Assembly (NCBI GenBank): GCA_037384225.1
Contig: JARROD010000030.1
Span: 1 to 18,843 of the forward strand
Direction: 5' to 3'
From: JARROD01 sp037384225
GTDB taxonomy: Bacteria > Pseudomonadota > Gammaproteobacteria > Pseudomonadales > Cellvibrionaceae
DNA: 18,843 nt
Shown: positions 7,276 to 15,050 of the stretch, one piece after another
Numbering within the stretch: position 1 is the first letter of the stretch
How the letters are laid out: each line of letters begins with the position of its first letter
The notes under the pieces: generated by a model
Told to the model about the DNA's origin: nothing
Seen by the model: the letters and a program-made list of their open reading frames with translations, nothing else
Database searches by the model: none
Made by a program: the position numbers and the translations under genes

Positions 7276-8544
7276 TCAATGGGCCACGCCGGCGGCGCCA
7301 TGTTCGTCAATCAGTGCTCCGCTGTAGAAGCGATCGATGCAAAACGCCTCCGCCAGTGGATGGGGCCGGTCGTTGGCCACCGTATCGGCGAACACATAAC
7401 CGGAGCCGGGCGTGGACTTAAAGCCGCCGGTTCCCCAGCCACAGTTGAAATACAGGCCTTTTACAGGCGTTTTGCTGACGATCGGGCAGGCGTCGGGACA
7501 GGTATCCACAATCCCGCCCCACTGGCGGTTCATGCGCACACGACTGAACATCGGGAACAGCTCACAGATCGCCTGCAACGTGTGCTCGATCACGTGAAAG
7601 GAGCCGCGTTGACCGTAACCGTTGTAACTGTCCGCTCCGGCCCCGATCACCAGGTCACCCTTGTCGGACTGGCTGATGTAACCGTGCACGGCATTGGACA
7701 TAACCACGGTATCCAGGCACGGTTTTAAAGGCTCGGAGACCAACGCCTGCAACGGCCGCGATTCGATCGGCAGCCGCAGCCCCACCATTGCTGCCAGCAC
7801 GCCTGAATTACCCGCGGTCACACAAGCCACCTTGCGTGCCCCGATAAAACCCCGGTTGGTTTCCACCCCCACCACAGCGCCGTTGTGGCGGCGAATTCCG
7901 GTAACTTCGGTCTGTTGAATCAAATCGACGCCTCGGGCGTCGGCGCCCCGGGCATAACCCCATGCCACCGCATCGTGACGGGCGGTGCCACCGCGGGGTT
8001 GCCAGGATGCGCCGAGTATCGGGTAGCGGCTGCCCGGCGAGCAGTTCAATAGAGGAACAATTTCCTGCACTTGCGTCGTATCCAGGATTTGACTGTCAAT
8101 GCCGTTGAGGCGATTGGCGTTCACCCGCCGTTCGATGTCGCGCATATCTTGCAGGTTGTGCCCCAGGTTGAGCACCCCGCGCTGACTGAACATAACGTTA
8201 AAGTTGAGTTCCTGACTGAGGTTTTCCCACAATTTAAGGGCAAACTCATACAAGTGGGCTGCCTCGTCCCAGAGGTAGTTGGAGCGAATAATCGTGGTAT
8301 TGCGGGCGGTGTTGCCGCCGCCCAGATAGCCTTTTTCGACCACGGCGACATTGGTGATACCGTGCTCCTTGGCGAGGTAATACGCAGTAGCCAGGCCGTG
8401 CCCACCACCGCCCACAATAACAACGTCGTAGTCGGACTTGGGTTCGGGGCTGCGCCAGGCACGCTGCCAGTTCTCGTGGTAGCTCAGTGCATTCTTAACC
8501 AGGCTTAAGCCGGAATAGCGGCTTTTAGCTAAAAAAGGCTTCAT
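7276..8544 (-). CDS. soxB: Sarcosine oxidase beta subunit
   Basis: The catalytic flavoprotein subunit of heterotetrameric sarcosine oxidase oxidises sarcosine at noncovalent FAD and passes electrons to covalently bound FMN, where O2 becomes H2O2. About 422 residues from the ATG at 8544; a GTG at 8553 would add three but leaves no room for a ribosome-binding site. The N-terminus carries YSGLSLVKNALSYHENWQRAW, then the FAD Rossmann motif DVVIVGGGGHGLATAYYLA (~40-58), EKGYLGGGNTARNTTIIRS, and WQPRGGTARHDAVAWGYARG. The His in ARHDAV (about residue 190) aligns with the histidine that carries covalent FMN in characterised enzymes. The C-terminus holds the SDKGDLVIGAG and GWGTGGFKSTPGSG segments. 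First gene of the sox unit, after a 201-bp gap. Confidence 0.97.
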   Translation of the reverse strand: MKPFLAKSRYSGLSLVKNALSYHENWQRAWRSPEPKSDYDVVIVGGGGHGLATAYYLAKEHGITNVAVVEKGYLGGGNTARNTTIIRSNYLWDEAAHLYEFALKLWENLSQELNFNVMFSQRGVLNLGHNLQDMRDIERRVNANRLNGIDSQILDTTQVQEIVPLLNCSPGSRYPILGASWQPRGGTARHDAVAWGYARGADARGVDLIQQTEVTGIRRHNGAVVGVETNRGFIGARKVACVTAGNSGVLAAMVGLRLPIESRPLQALVSEPLKPCLDTVVMSNAVHGYISQSDKGDLVIGAGADSYNGYGQRGSFHVIEHTLQAICELFPMFSRVRMNRQWGGIVDTCPDACPIVSKTPVKGLYFNCGWGTGGFKSTPGSGYVFADTVANDRPHPLAEAFCIDRFYSGALIDEHGAAGVAH

Positions 8545-8745
8545 AACAGGCACTCTGTAACGAATGGGTGGTAGATATCTATTTCATCAATTCAGCGGAA
8601 ATAGAGATAGAAAAAAACCGACAACTTCAATGTAAAAAAGCGACGAAATAACGGCTGCGCGCAGGTGCTAATTGCCCAGAGCGCGCCGTCCACATTTTGC
8701 TCCTCAGCCCGCGTTCCCCAACCAGCGATTTGTTATCAGTTAACG
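8545..8745 (-). promoter_or_regulatory. Probable promoter region of the sox operon
   Basis: This 201-bp space lies between the etfB stop and the soxB start, the largest gap inside the cluster, and its soxB-proximal half is AT-richer than its surroundings. It is the natural place for the soxB-D-A-G-glyA-sda promoter and a GbdR site. On the minus strand it holds a GCGCGC...GCGCGC inverted repeat (around 8660-8692) and, about 20 bases later, a CTTTTTT run (around 8636-8641), which may be a poor terminator for the dgc unit. No convincing -35/-10 pair could be picked by eye, and no GbdR operator sequence is claimed. Confidence 0.4.
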
Positions 8746-9531
8746 TCATTGGCGAAACACCCCTTCGGCAATCAGCAGATCGAGAATCGCCTGCGCTTTT
8801 TCCCGGCCGGACTCCTGCTTCAACACCCGGCCTCCCTGCCCCTGGGGTTTGGCGGTGGCCGCCTTGAAGCGCTCGGCCGCCGATTTCGCCTTAACCACGT
8901 TTAGCCGCTTGGGCCTGGGCCTGGCCACACTCTCCTCCCACTCGGCCCGCGCCGCATCTATCTGCGCCACACCTGGACGAGAGTCCAGGCGGCCGCGCCG
9001 GCTGGGGCCAAAGGCGTACTGCCGGGCGCCGGCGGCGGCGCTGTCCACCGTGGCGATAAAGGGCAGAGGTACGCTCAGTGCCCGGCGCTGGCCCCGGGGC
9101 AGAGCCTGGAGTACCTCGGCGCGGCCACTGTCGAGGCTCCGGACTTCGGCGATGCTCGGCACCAGCGGCCAGCCCAGCCGCTCCGCCAGCAGGTAGGGCA
9201 GCAGCCCGGAGGACTCGCCGCACTCGGCCCGCACACCGCACAGTACTAGGTCCGGGCGCAGCTCGGCGAGGTGCTGCACCAGGCTGGGCAGGGCGTCGGC
9301 TTGCGGCGCCTGTTCCAGCACGGTCATGGTTTTCAGCCCCATGCCCAGGTATTGGCGCAGCGCCGACTGGCTGGCGTCGCCGGCGTGAATCAGGGTGAGG
9401 GCATCGCCGGCCAGAGCCAGGCCCAGCTCCACTGCGCGGGCGTCCTGATCGGCGCGGCGCGCGCGGCCGGAAATCGGGTGCTGGCCGATGCTGACCAGTA
9501 CGGCGATGTTGAGTGGGGATGAATCGAGCAT
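8746..9531 (-). CDS. etfB: Electron transfer flavoprotein beta-type subunit of the Dgc system
   Basis: ETF beta-family protein of 261 residues, close to the family norm. It begins MLDSSPLNIAVLVSIGQHP, followed by the D.AVELGLALA region, GMGLKTMTVLE, LCGVRAECGESSGLLPYLLAERLGWP (the ETF-beta signature region with its nucleotide-binding Gly/Ser loop) and LPFIATV. The C-terminal tail is basic, ending in KAQAILDLLIAEGVFRQ. The ATG at 9531 follows GAGGA by 8 bases. It is paired with etfA but separated by a 149-bp gap with an inverted repeat. In P. aeruginosa the same pair follows dgcB. The likely role is to take electrons from dimethylglycine demethylation towards DgcB and the quinone pool (family and context inference). 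Confidence 0.9.
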   Translation of the reverse strand: MLDSSPLNIAVLVSIGQHPISGRARRADQDARAVELGLALAGDALTLIHAGDASQSALRQYLGMGLKTMTVLEQAPQADALPSLVQHLAELRPDLVLCGVRAECGESSGLLPYLLAERLGWPLVPSIAEVRSLDSGRAEVLQALPRGQRRALSVPLPFIATVDSAAAGARQYAFGPSRRGRLDSRPGVAQIDAARAEWEESVARPRPKRLNVVKAKSAAERFKAATAKPQGQGGRVLKQESGREKAQAILDLLIAEGVFRQ

Positions 9532-9580
9532 GGTGCCATTCCTCGGTGATTGACTTTTGAGGACTTCGCCTCGATCTAAG

Positions 9581-9642
9581 CTTCTCGATAACTTGGGGGT
9601 ATCAACCCGGTTCGAGGCACCTTAACCCGGGATATCGAGAAG
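9581..9642. repeat. Inverted repeat in the etfA-etfB gap
   Basis: The 149-bp gap 9532-9680 has no gene. It holds a perfect 10-bp inverted repeat, CTTCTCGATA (9581-9590) and TATCGAGAAG (9633-9642), 42 bases apart. A second pairing, ATAACTT/AAGTTAT (9588-9594 and 9640-9646), partly overlaps it, and a 7-bp pair GCCTCGA/TCGAGGC (9568-9574 and 9612-9618) interlocks with it. The mutually exclusive pairings are suggestive of a regulatory RNA structure or a decayed small palindromic element. No U-tract follows, so it is not a standard terminator. Confidence 0.45.
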
Positions 9643-9680
9643 TTATTGCCTTGATTTAACGCCTCGGTTTCCACTTGGTT

Positions 9681-10952
9681 CTACGCCACTTCCAGCGCCG
9701 CCTGGTTTTTGTCGGCGGTGTCGGGCGATTCGCGATACCCGCGCACCAGCGCCAGCAGCTCCGCCATAATGTCCGCACTGTCGCCGATTGCGCTCAGATC
9801 GGCGCGTTTGACCATGTCGCAACCGGCGTCGAGATTGATCGCTACCACTTTGTCGCAACGGCCGATACCCTGCAGGTGCTGGATGGCGCCGGAGATGCCC
9901 ACCGCCACATAAACCCGCGCCGTCACCCAGGTGCCGGTGGCGCCGATCTGGCGCAAGCGCGGCATGTGGCCATCGTCCACGGCCACGCGGCTGGCGCCCT
10001 CGGTGGCACCCAGGGCGGCGGCCACCTCGTGAAACAGATCCCAGTCGCGCACACCGTTGCCGGCGGAGAGAATAAATTCCGCCTCCGCCAGGGGGATGCG
10101 GTTCGAATCCACCGCTACCAGGCCCCGGTCCTCGATGCGCGCTTCGGCGTCAGCAAACGCCTCCAGCTCAATCGGCAGGGCTTGATGACGGCGTTCATCC
10201 ACCGGCAGGGCGCACTCCTCCGCCAGCAGCAGTACCCGCGGGGTGCGCCGGCGGATGTCGAGGCGGCCGCTGCCGGCGCGACACACCGCTTCGCGTTCGT
10301 TCACCTGCCAGGCATTCACCGCTGGACGTTCGCCGAGCCGGACGGCGAGACGCGAGCCCAGGTCGGCGCCGCCGTGGACGCTGTCCGGGAACAGCCAGTA
10401 GCGCGGTGCCAGTTGCCGTTCCACGCTCTCCAGCACGGCCAGCCTGTGTTCCGGGCAATAGCCGTCCAGCGGTTGGCCGTGGCAATGGGTCAGGTGGATC
10501 AAACGGTCGGCGCCGGCGCTGTCGAACCCCGCCTCCCGCGCTTCGCCCAGGGCAATGGCAACTACCGCTCCCTGGCCGTCGCTGGCGTTTGCCAGTTGCT
10601 GGGCCTGGCCCAGCAGGTCCCGGTCGTGACCGGTGAGGCGACCGCCGACCAAGTCCAGCACTGCGGCTACGTAGAAATCCGGTGCCTCGACACTGTGCAG
10701 GGGCCGTTCTTGGGTTTCGGCCTGCGCCGAGCGGATTCGGCGCAGGCCCTGGGCCGCCGGCTCAACGCCGGTCAGGCTGCGGTCGATGCGCTTGAGGCCA
10801 TTGGAGCCGATAAAGCCCACCGCGTGGGGATTCTTGCGCGGCAAACCACTGGGGCCGCGCACCGGAGCGGCGCTCAAGGTTGCATGCGCTGGGTGCAAAC
10901 GGTTGCGCTGAATCCGCTCGAGCCTCGGGTCGCGCCGGATCACATCGTTCAT
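9681..10952 (-). CDS. etfA: Electron transfer flavoprotein alpha-type subunit of the Dgc system
   Basis: ETF alpha-family FAD-binding protein of about 423 residues. The C-terminal FAD domain is clear: PRLRQIGATGTWVTARVYVA, then GISGAIQHLQGIGRCDKVVAIN and MVKRADLSAIGDSADIMAELL. It is longer than housekeeping ETF-alpha (about 310 residues) because of an N-terminal extension (NDVIRRDPRLERIQRNRLHPAHATL and following basic, proline-containing stretch), as in the dgc-associated homologue PA5400. The frame extends upstream to an ATG at 10997 in a tandem repeat, but the ATG at 10952 is preferred: AAGAGGAG ends 8 bases upstream and homologues begin with a short M-D-I-I-R-R-D-like stretch. The gene lies 80 bp downstream of dgcB, a gap made mostly of repeat copies. 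Confidence 0.92.
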   Translation of the reverse strand: MNDVIRRDPRLERIQRNRLHPAHATLSAAPVRGPSGLPRKNPHAVGFIGSNGLKRIDRSLTGVEPAAQGLRRIRSAQAETQERPLHSVEAPDFYVAAVLDLVGGRLTGHDRDLLGQAQQLANASDGQGAVVAIALGEAREAGFDSAGADRLIHLTHCHGQPLDGYCPEHRLAVLESVERQLAPRYWLFPDSVHGGADLGSRLAVRLGERPAVNAWQVNEREAVCRAGSGRLDIRRRTPRVLLLAEECALPVDERRHQALPIELEAFADAEARIEDRGLVAVDSNRIPLAEAEFILSAGNGVRDWDLFHEVAAALGATEGASRVAVDDGHMPRLRQIGATGTWVTARVYVAVGISGAIQHLQGIGRCDKVVAINLDAGCDMVKRADLSAIGDSADIMAELLALVRGYRESPDTADKNQAALEVA

Positions 10953-10960
10953 TAGTGCGT

Positions 10961-10968
10961 CTCCTCTT
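10961..10968 (-). promoter_or_regulatory. Ribosome-binding site of etfA
   Basis: AAGAGGAG on the minus strand, 8 bases before the ATG at 10950-10952. It favours this start over the in-frame ATG at 10997, which lies inside a repeat copy. Confidence 0.7.
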
Positions 10969-11041
10969 GGCTCATGGCTGTTTTCGTCTCGGCTCATGGC
11001 TGTTTTCGTCTCGGCTCATGGCTGTTTTCGGCTCATGGCTG
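10969..11041. repeat. 22-bp tandem repeat spanning the dgcB stop and etfA leader
   Basis: Two identical 22-bp units (10969-10990 and 10991-11012) are followed by a 17-bp partial third (11013-11029) and a 12-bp fourth (11030-11041). All four share GGCTCATGGCTG. On the minus strand each copy reads CAGCCATGAGCC, which is also the 3' end of dgcB (Gln-Pro-stop at 11033-11041). The array therefore appears to have grown by duplication of the dgcB terminus. It fills nearly the whole dgcB-etfA spacer. Every copy supplies the same dgcB ending, and the etfA start lies outside it, so changes in copy number would alter spacing but not either protein. Confidence 0.9.
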
Positions 11042-12955
11042 CTCGATCAGGGCGTCGGCCACCAATTCGGACAGGTCGCGGATTTCCGGGCGCGGCTCCA
11101 CCACCCCTTCCAGCATCGCGGTGCACTGCTGGCAGGCCACCGCAATCAGCTCCGCTTCCACGGCGCGGGCGTCCTCCACCCGCATGTCGGCGATGCGGCG
11201 CTCGCCCGGCACATCGGTGATAGGGGCGCCTCCGCCACCGCCGCAGCAGCGGGAGCGATAGCCCGAGCGCGCCATTTCGCGCACATCGATATTCAGCGCC
11301 TTGAGCAGGGCACGGGGCGATTCGTATTCGCCGTTGTAGCGGCCGAGATAACAGGGGTCGTGGTAGGTGGCGCCGCCGCCATTGTACGCTTTCAACCGCA
11401 GCCGGCCGGCCTGTACCAGTTCATTGATGAAGGTGCTGTGATGCAGCACTTCGTAGTCGCCGCCCTTCCCCGCCGGATAAAAGTCGCCGTACTCGTTTTT
11501 CAATATGTGGAAGGCGTGGGGATCGGTGGTGACAATACGCTCGAAGTGGTAGCGGTTGAGTACCGCGATGTTGTGCCGGGCCAGGCTCTGAAAGGTGGCG
11601 TCGTCGCCCAGGCGGCGGGCCAGATCGCCGCTGTCGCATTCCTCGTTACCCAGCACGGCAAAGTCAACACGGGCGGCTCTGAGGATACGCACGAAGGCGC
11701 GCAGTATGCGCTGGCTGCGCATGTCAAAGCAGCCGTCGCTGACCCAGAATAGCACCTCGGCCCGCTGCACGTCGCTCATCAGCGGCAGGTTCAGGTCCGC
11801 GGCCCAGTTCATGCGGCTGCCGGGGTCAAAGCCGCCGGGGTTATCGGTGGCAATAAGATTGTCCAGCACCTCGGCGCCCTTGTTGGGCGTGGCACCTTTT
11901 TCCAGGGTGAGGAAGCGGCGCATGTCGACAATGGCGTCGACGTGCTCGATCATCATCGGGCACTCTTCCACACAGGCGCGGCAGGTGGTGCAGGACCAGA
12001 GGGTGTCGGCGTTCAGCAGATCGCCGACAATGGGCTGCCCGGGCGCGCCGCGGGCACGGACCGGTTCGACCCCCGCCTCTCTGCCGGGGTGGGGGCTACC
12101 GGCGTAGCCGGCGTCGCTACCCCCGGCCAGCCCCACCACCATGTCCTGAATCAGTTTCTTCGGATTGAGCGGCTGGCCGGCGGCGAAGGCGGGGCAAACC
12201 GCCTCACAACGGCCGCACTGCACGCAGGCATCGAAGCCCAACAGTTGGTTCCAGGTGAAATCCTCCGGCTTGGCCACGCCCAAGACGGACGCCTGTAGGT
12301 CCACCGGTTTCAAGCCTGTGGAGCGGCCGCCACCGAAACGCTCCGGGCGGCGGTGGAAGGCCAGGTGCAGCGCACCGGCAAAGGCGTGTTTCATCGGCCC
12401 GCCCCAGCCCATGCCGAACAGCATTTCCGCCAGACCCACGGCAACACCCACCGCCAACAGTGCGCTCAGGGCCCAGCCGCCGAAATGCGCGGGCAGCAGG
12501 CCGGCGGTGAGCAGGGTGAGTGTGAAAAAAGAGGCGGAGAACACCAGCAGGTTTTTCGGCAACCGCATCCAGGGGCCGCGGGACAGGCGCGCCGGGGGGC
12601 GGCGCCGGCGCAGAAACACGAACACCGCGCCGCAGAACATCAGCGCGGTGGCCGCCAACAGGGCCAGGCTAAGCCAGCGATTGTCCAGCCCCAGCAGGTG
12701 CACCGGCAGGATCAGCGCCACCGCGAGCACGAAGCCGCCGGCGGTGGCTACGTGGGTGTTGGACATATAGCGGTCCCGCTCCACCACGTGGTGCAGGTCC
12801 GCCAGGTAGCGCCGCGGCATGGCCGCCAGTCCGGCCAGCAACGCCACGGGTTCGTCGCGGCCTCGGCGCCAGAGGCTGGCACGGCGCAGGGCGCCGACAA
12901 TCAGCAGGCCCAGGGACACGGCCAACAGAGAAGGGAGTAACCAATGCAGCAACAT
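11033..12955 (-). CDS. dgcB: Dimethylglycine demethylation protein DgcB, iron-sulfur membrane subunit
   Basis: Iron-sulfur partner of DgcA, 640 residues. Hydrophobic N-terminal segments at about 3-22, 70-90, 97-115 and 136-185 indicate an integral membrane domain. Two [4Fe-4S] ferredoxin motifs follow: C244-xx-C247-xx-C250-xxx-C254-P and C322-xx-C325-xx-C328-xxx-C332-P. The C-terminal half resembles HdrD/GlpC-type cysteine-rich domains, with SDGCFDMRSQ, YHDPCYLGRYNG and RCCGGGGGAP. Together these fit electron transfer from DgcA/ETF to the quinone pool at the inner membrane (family knowledge plus inference). ATG at 12955, 5 bp after the dgcA stop, with AAGGA inside dgcA 12 bases upstream. The linker between the two clusters (~276-306) is Gly/Ala/Arg/Pro-rich and coincides with a palindromic DNA block. 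Confidence 0.94.
   Translation of the reverse strand: MLLHWLLPSLLAVSLGLLIVGALRRASLWRRGRDEPVALLAGLAAMPRRYLADLHHVVERDRYMSNTHVATAGGFVLAVALILPVHLLGLDNRWLSLALLAATALMFCGAVFVFLRRRRPPARLSRGPWMRLPKNLLVFSASFFTLTLLTAGLLPAHFGGWALSALLAVGVAVGLAEMLFGMGWGGPMKHAFAGALHLAFHRRPERFGGGRSTGLKPVDLQASVLGVAKPEDFTWNQLLGFDACVQCGRCEAVCPAFAAGQPLNPKKLIQDMVVGLAGGSDAGYAGSPHPGREAGVEPVRARGAPGQPIVGDLLNADTLWSCTTCRACVEECPMMIEHVDAIVDMRRFLTLEKGATPNKGAEVLDNLIATDNPGGFDPGSRMNWAADLNLPLMSDVQRAEVLFWVSDGCFDMRSQRILRAFVRILRAARVDFAVLGNEECDSGDLARRLGDDATFQSLARHNIAVLNRYHFERIVTTDPHAFHILKNEYGDFYPAGKGGDYEVLHHSTFINELVQAGRLRLKAYNGGGATYHDPCYLGRYNGEYESPRALLKALNIDVREMARSGYRSRCCGGGGGAPITDVPGERRIADMRVEDARAVEAELIAVACQQCTAMLEGVVEPRPEIRDLSELVADALIEQP
12070..12108. 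repeat. Palindromic GC-rich block inside dgcB
   Basis: On the plus strand CCCCCGCC (12070-12077) can pair with GGTGGGGG (12088-12095), 8 bp with one G-T pair and a 10-base loop. It is followed at once by GCTAC-CGGC-GTAGC (12095-12108), and GCTAC occurs again at 12116-12120. It encodes the variable-looking linker AGSPHPGREAGVEPVRARG between the two ferredoxin motifs of DgcB. It could be a small palindromic element tolerated in frame, or simply GC-rich linker sequence. Confidence 0.35.
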
Positions 12956-12960
12956 GACAA

Positions 12961-15024
12961 TTACAAATCCTTACACAACCGCAGGGCATCGTAGATGGCG
13001 GCGTGGGTGTTGCGCTGAGAGACGCAGTCCCCCAGGCGCCACAAAATCATGCCCTCCCCCGCTTCCTGCAACACCGGTTGCGGCGCGCAGGCGAACAGGG
13101 CGTCGACGTCGATCTGGCCGCGATTGCGGGACTCCGCCTTGAGTGCGTAATAGAGGGCTTCGCTGGGGCAGGTGCCGTTTTCAATCACGACCTGGTCCAC
13201 CACCCGTTCTTCCCGCTGGCCGGTGTATTCGTTCTCCAGCACGGCCACTTTCTTGTCGCCTTCGCGGTAGACCTTCTCCAGCATCAGATCCGACGTCATC
13301 ACCACGTCCTTTTCGTAGAGGCTGCGGTAGTAGGTGGGGAAGGTGGTGCCGCCGATGCCGATGCCCGGTTTGATGTCGTCAGTAACCAGTTCCACCAGGG
13401 CGCCCTTGGCGGCCAGATAGTCGGCCACCGACATGCCGGAGAACTCGCAGATGGTGTCGTACACCAGCACGTTGCTGCCCGGCTCCACGGCGCCGCTGAG
13501 AATGTCCCAGGATGAGACCGACAGCCCCTCATCTGCCCCCCATTCCGGGTTTTGGGTGATAAAGGGTGTGCCGCCGGTGGCCAGAATGCAGACATCCGGC
13601 CGCAGTTCGCGCACCAGTTCGGCGTCCGCCTCGGTGCTCAAGCGCAGGTCGATGCCCAGACGCTCCAGCTCCAGAGCGTACCAGCGGGTAATGCCGGCGA
13701 TCTGATCGCGCTGCGGGGCGCGGGCGGCCAGGGTGATCTGCCCACCGAGTTCACCGGCCTTCTCCAGCAGGGTCACCGCATGGCCGCGCTCGGCGGCGAC
13801 CCGCGCCGCCTCCATGCCCCCCGGCCCGCCGCCCACCACCAGCACGCGGCGTTTGGGTCCGGCGGTTTTTTCGATGATGTGGGGCAGGCCCAGGTACTCG
13901 CGGGAAGTGGCGGCGTTCTGGATGCAGAGCACATCCAATCCCTGGTACTGGCGATCGATGCAATAGTTGGCCCCCACGCATTGGCGGATCTGATCCACCT
14001 GGTTCATTTTGATCTTGGCGATCAGGTGCGGGTCGGCGATATGCGCCCGCGTCATACCCACGAAATCCACGTAACCCGCCTCCAGAATGCGCTGCGCCTG
14101 GTTCGGATCCTTAATGTTCTGAGCGTGGATCACCGGCACGTCCACCACTTCCTTGATACCGGCGGCCAGGTGTAGAAAGGGCTCCGGCGGATACGTCATG
14201 TTGGGGATAACGTTGGCCAGGGTGTTGTGGGTGTCGCAGCCCGAGCCCACCACACCGAAGAAATCCAGTAAGCCGGTGTCGTTGTAGTAGCGGGCGATTT
14301 GTTTCATGTCGTCGTGACTCAAGCCGTCGGGGTGAAACTCATCACCGCAAATACGCATGCCCACGGCGAAATCCCGGCCCACTTCTTCGCGTACCGCCTT
14401 CAGTACTTCCAGACCGAAGCGCATGCGGTTTTCAAAGCTGCCGCCCCACTCGTCGCTGCGCTTGTTGACCCGCGGCGACCAGAACTGGTCGATCAGGTGC
14501 TGGTGCACAGCGGAGAGTTCCACGCCATCCAGGCCGCCTTCCTTAGCGCGTCGGGCGGCCTGGGCGAAGTCGCCGATCACGCGCCGGATTTCCTCTTCCT
14601 CGATGGTTTTGCAGGTGGCGCGGTGCACTGGCTCGCGGATGCCTGAGGGGGACATCAGGTTGGGCCAGTTCTCGCCGTCCCAGCGCGAGCGGCGGCCCAT
14701 ATGGGTAATCTGGATCATGATCCTGCCGCCGTGTTTGTGCACGGCATCGGCCAGGTTCTGAAAGTGGGGGATAATGCGATCGGTGGAGAGATTGACCGAC
14801 TGCCACCAGCTTTGCGGACTGTCGATGGAAACGACACTGGAACCGCCGCAGATGCACAGGCCGCAGCCGCCCTTGGCCTTTTCCTCGTAGTACTTGACAT
14901 AGCGCTCGGTGGTCATGCCGCCGTCGGTGGCGTAGACCTCGGCGTGGGCGGTGCTGACGATACGGTTGCGGATTGTCAACCGGTTGATCGGCAAGGGGCT
15001 GAAGAGTGCTTCGAATTGCGACAT
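12961..15024 (-). CDS. dgcA: Dimethylglycine demethylation protein DgcA, FMN/FAD/Fe-S oxidoreductase
   Basis: Old-yellow-enzyme-type oxidoreductase related to trimethylamine dehydrogenase and 2,4-dienoyl-CoA reductase. With DgcB it is needed to convert dimethylglycine to sarcosine. 687 residues. An FMN-binding TIM barrel occupies ~1-345 (LFSPLPINRLTIRNRIV, MIQITHMGRRS, DGVELSAVHQHLIDQFWSP, DFVGMTRAHIADP). The Fe-S segment has C349, C355 and C367; the position of the fourth ligand in relatives is Ala352. A nucleotide-binding domain starts at VLVVGGGPGGMEAARVAAERG (~394-414) with LLEKAGELGGQ after it. ATG at 15024; AAGGG lies 9 bases upstream. It is 26 bp downstream of the DUF5943 gene and 5 bp upstream of dgcB. 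The match to P. aeruginosa PA5398 by content and position is strong. Confidence 0.95.
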   Translation of the reverse strand: MSQFEALFSPLPINRLTIRNRIVSTAHAEVYATDGGMTTERYVKYYEEKAKGGCGLCICGGSSVVSIDSPQSWWQSVNLSTDRIIPHFQNLADAVHKHGGRIMIQITHMGRRSRWDGENWPNLMSPSGIREPVHRATCKTIEEEEIRRVIGDFAQAARRAKEGGLDGVELSAVHQHLIDQFWSPRVNKRSDEWGGSFENRMRFGLEVLKAVREEVGRDFAVGMRICGDEFHPDGLSHDDMKQIARYYNDTGLLDFFGVVGSGCDTHNTLANVIPNMTYPPEPFLHLAAGIKEVVDVPVIHAQNIKDPNQAQRILEAGYVDFVGMTRAHIADPHLIAKIKMNQVDQIRQCVGANYCIDRQYQGLDVLCIQNAATSREYLGLPHIIEKTAGPKRRVLVVGGGPGGMEAARVAAERGHAVTLLEKAGELGGQITLAARAPQRDQIAGITRWYALELERLGIDLRLSTEADAELVRELRPDVCILATGGTPFITQNPEWGADEGLSVSSWDILSGAVEPGSNVLVYDTICEFSGMSVADYLAAKGALVELVTDDIKPGIGIGGTTFPTYYRSLYEKDVVMTSDLMLEKVYREGDKKVAVLENEYTGQREERVVDQVVIENGTCPSEALYYALKAESRNRGQIDVDALFACAPQPVLQEAGEGMILWRLGDCVSQRNTHAAIYDALRLCKDL

Positions 15025-15050
15025 ATTTGTGTACCCTTGTTAAAGCTTAT

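Noticed and set aside
9078..9398. Long plus-strand open frames opposite etfB, etfA, dgcB and dgcA
   Set aside because: They are antisense shadows in GC-rich coding DNA, with arginine/alanine/proline-rich translations and no recognisable domains or ribosome-binding sites.
10953..10997. Longer etfA start (MSRDENSHEP...)
   Set aside because: The extra residues are encoded by tandem repeat DNA, and the ATG at 10952 has a strong ribosome-binding site.
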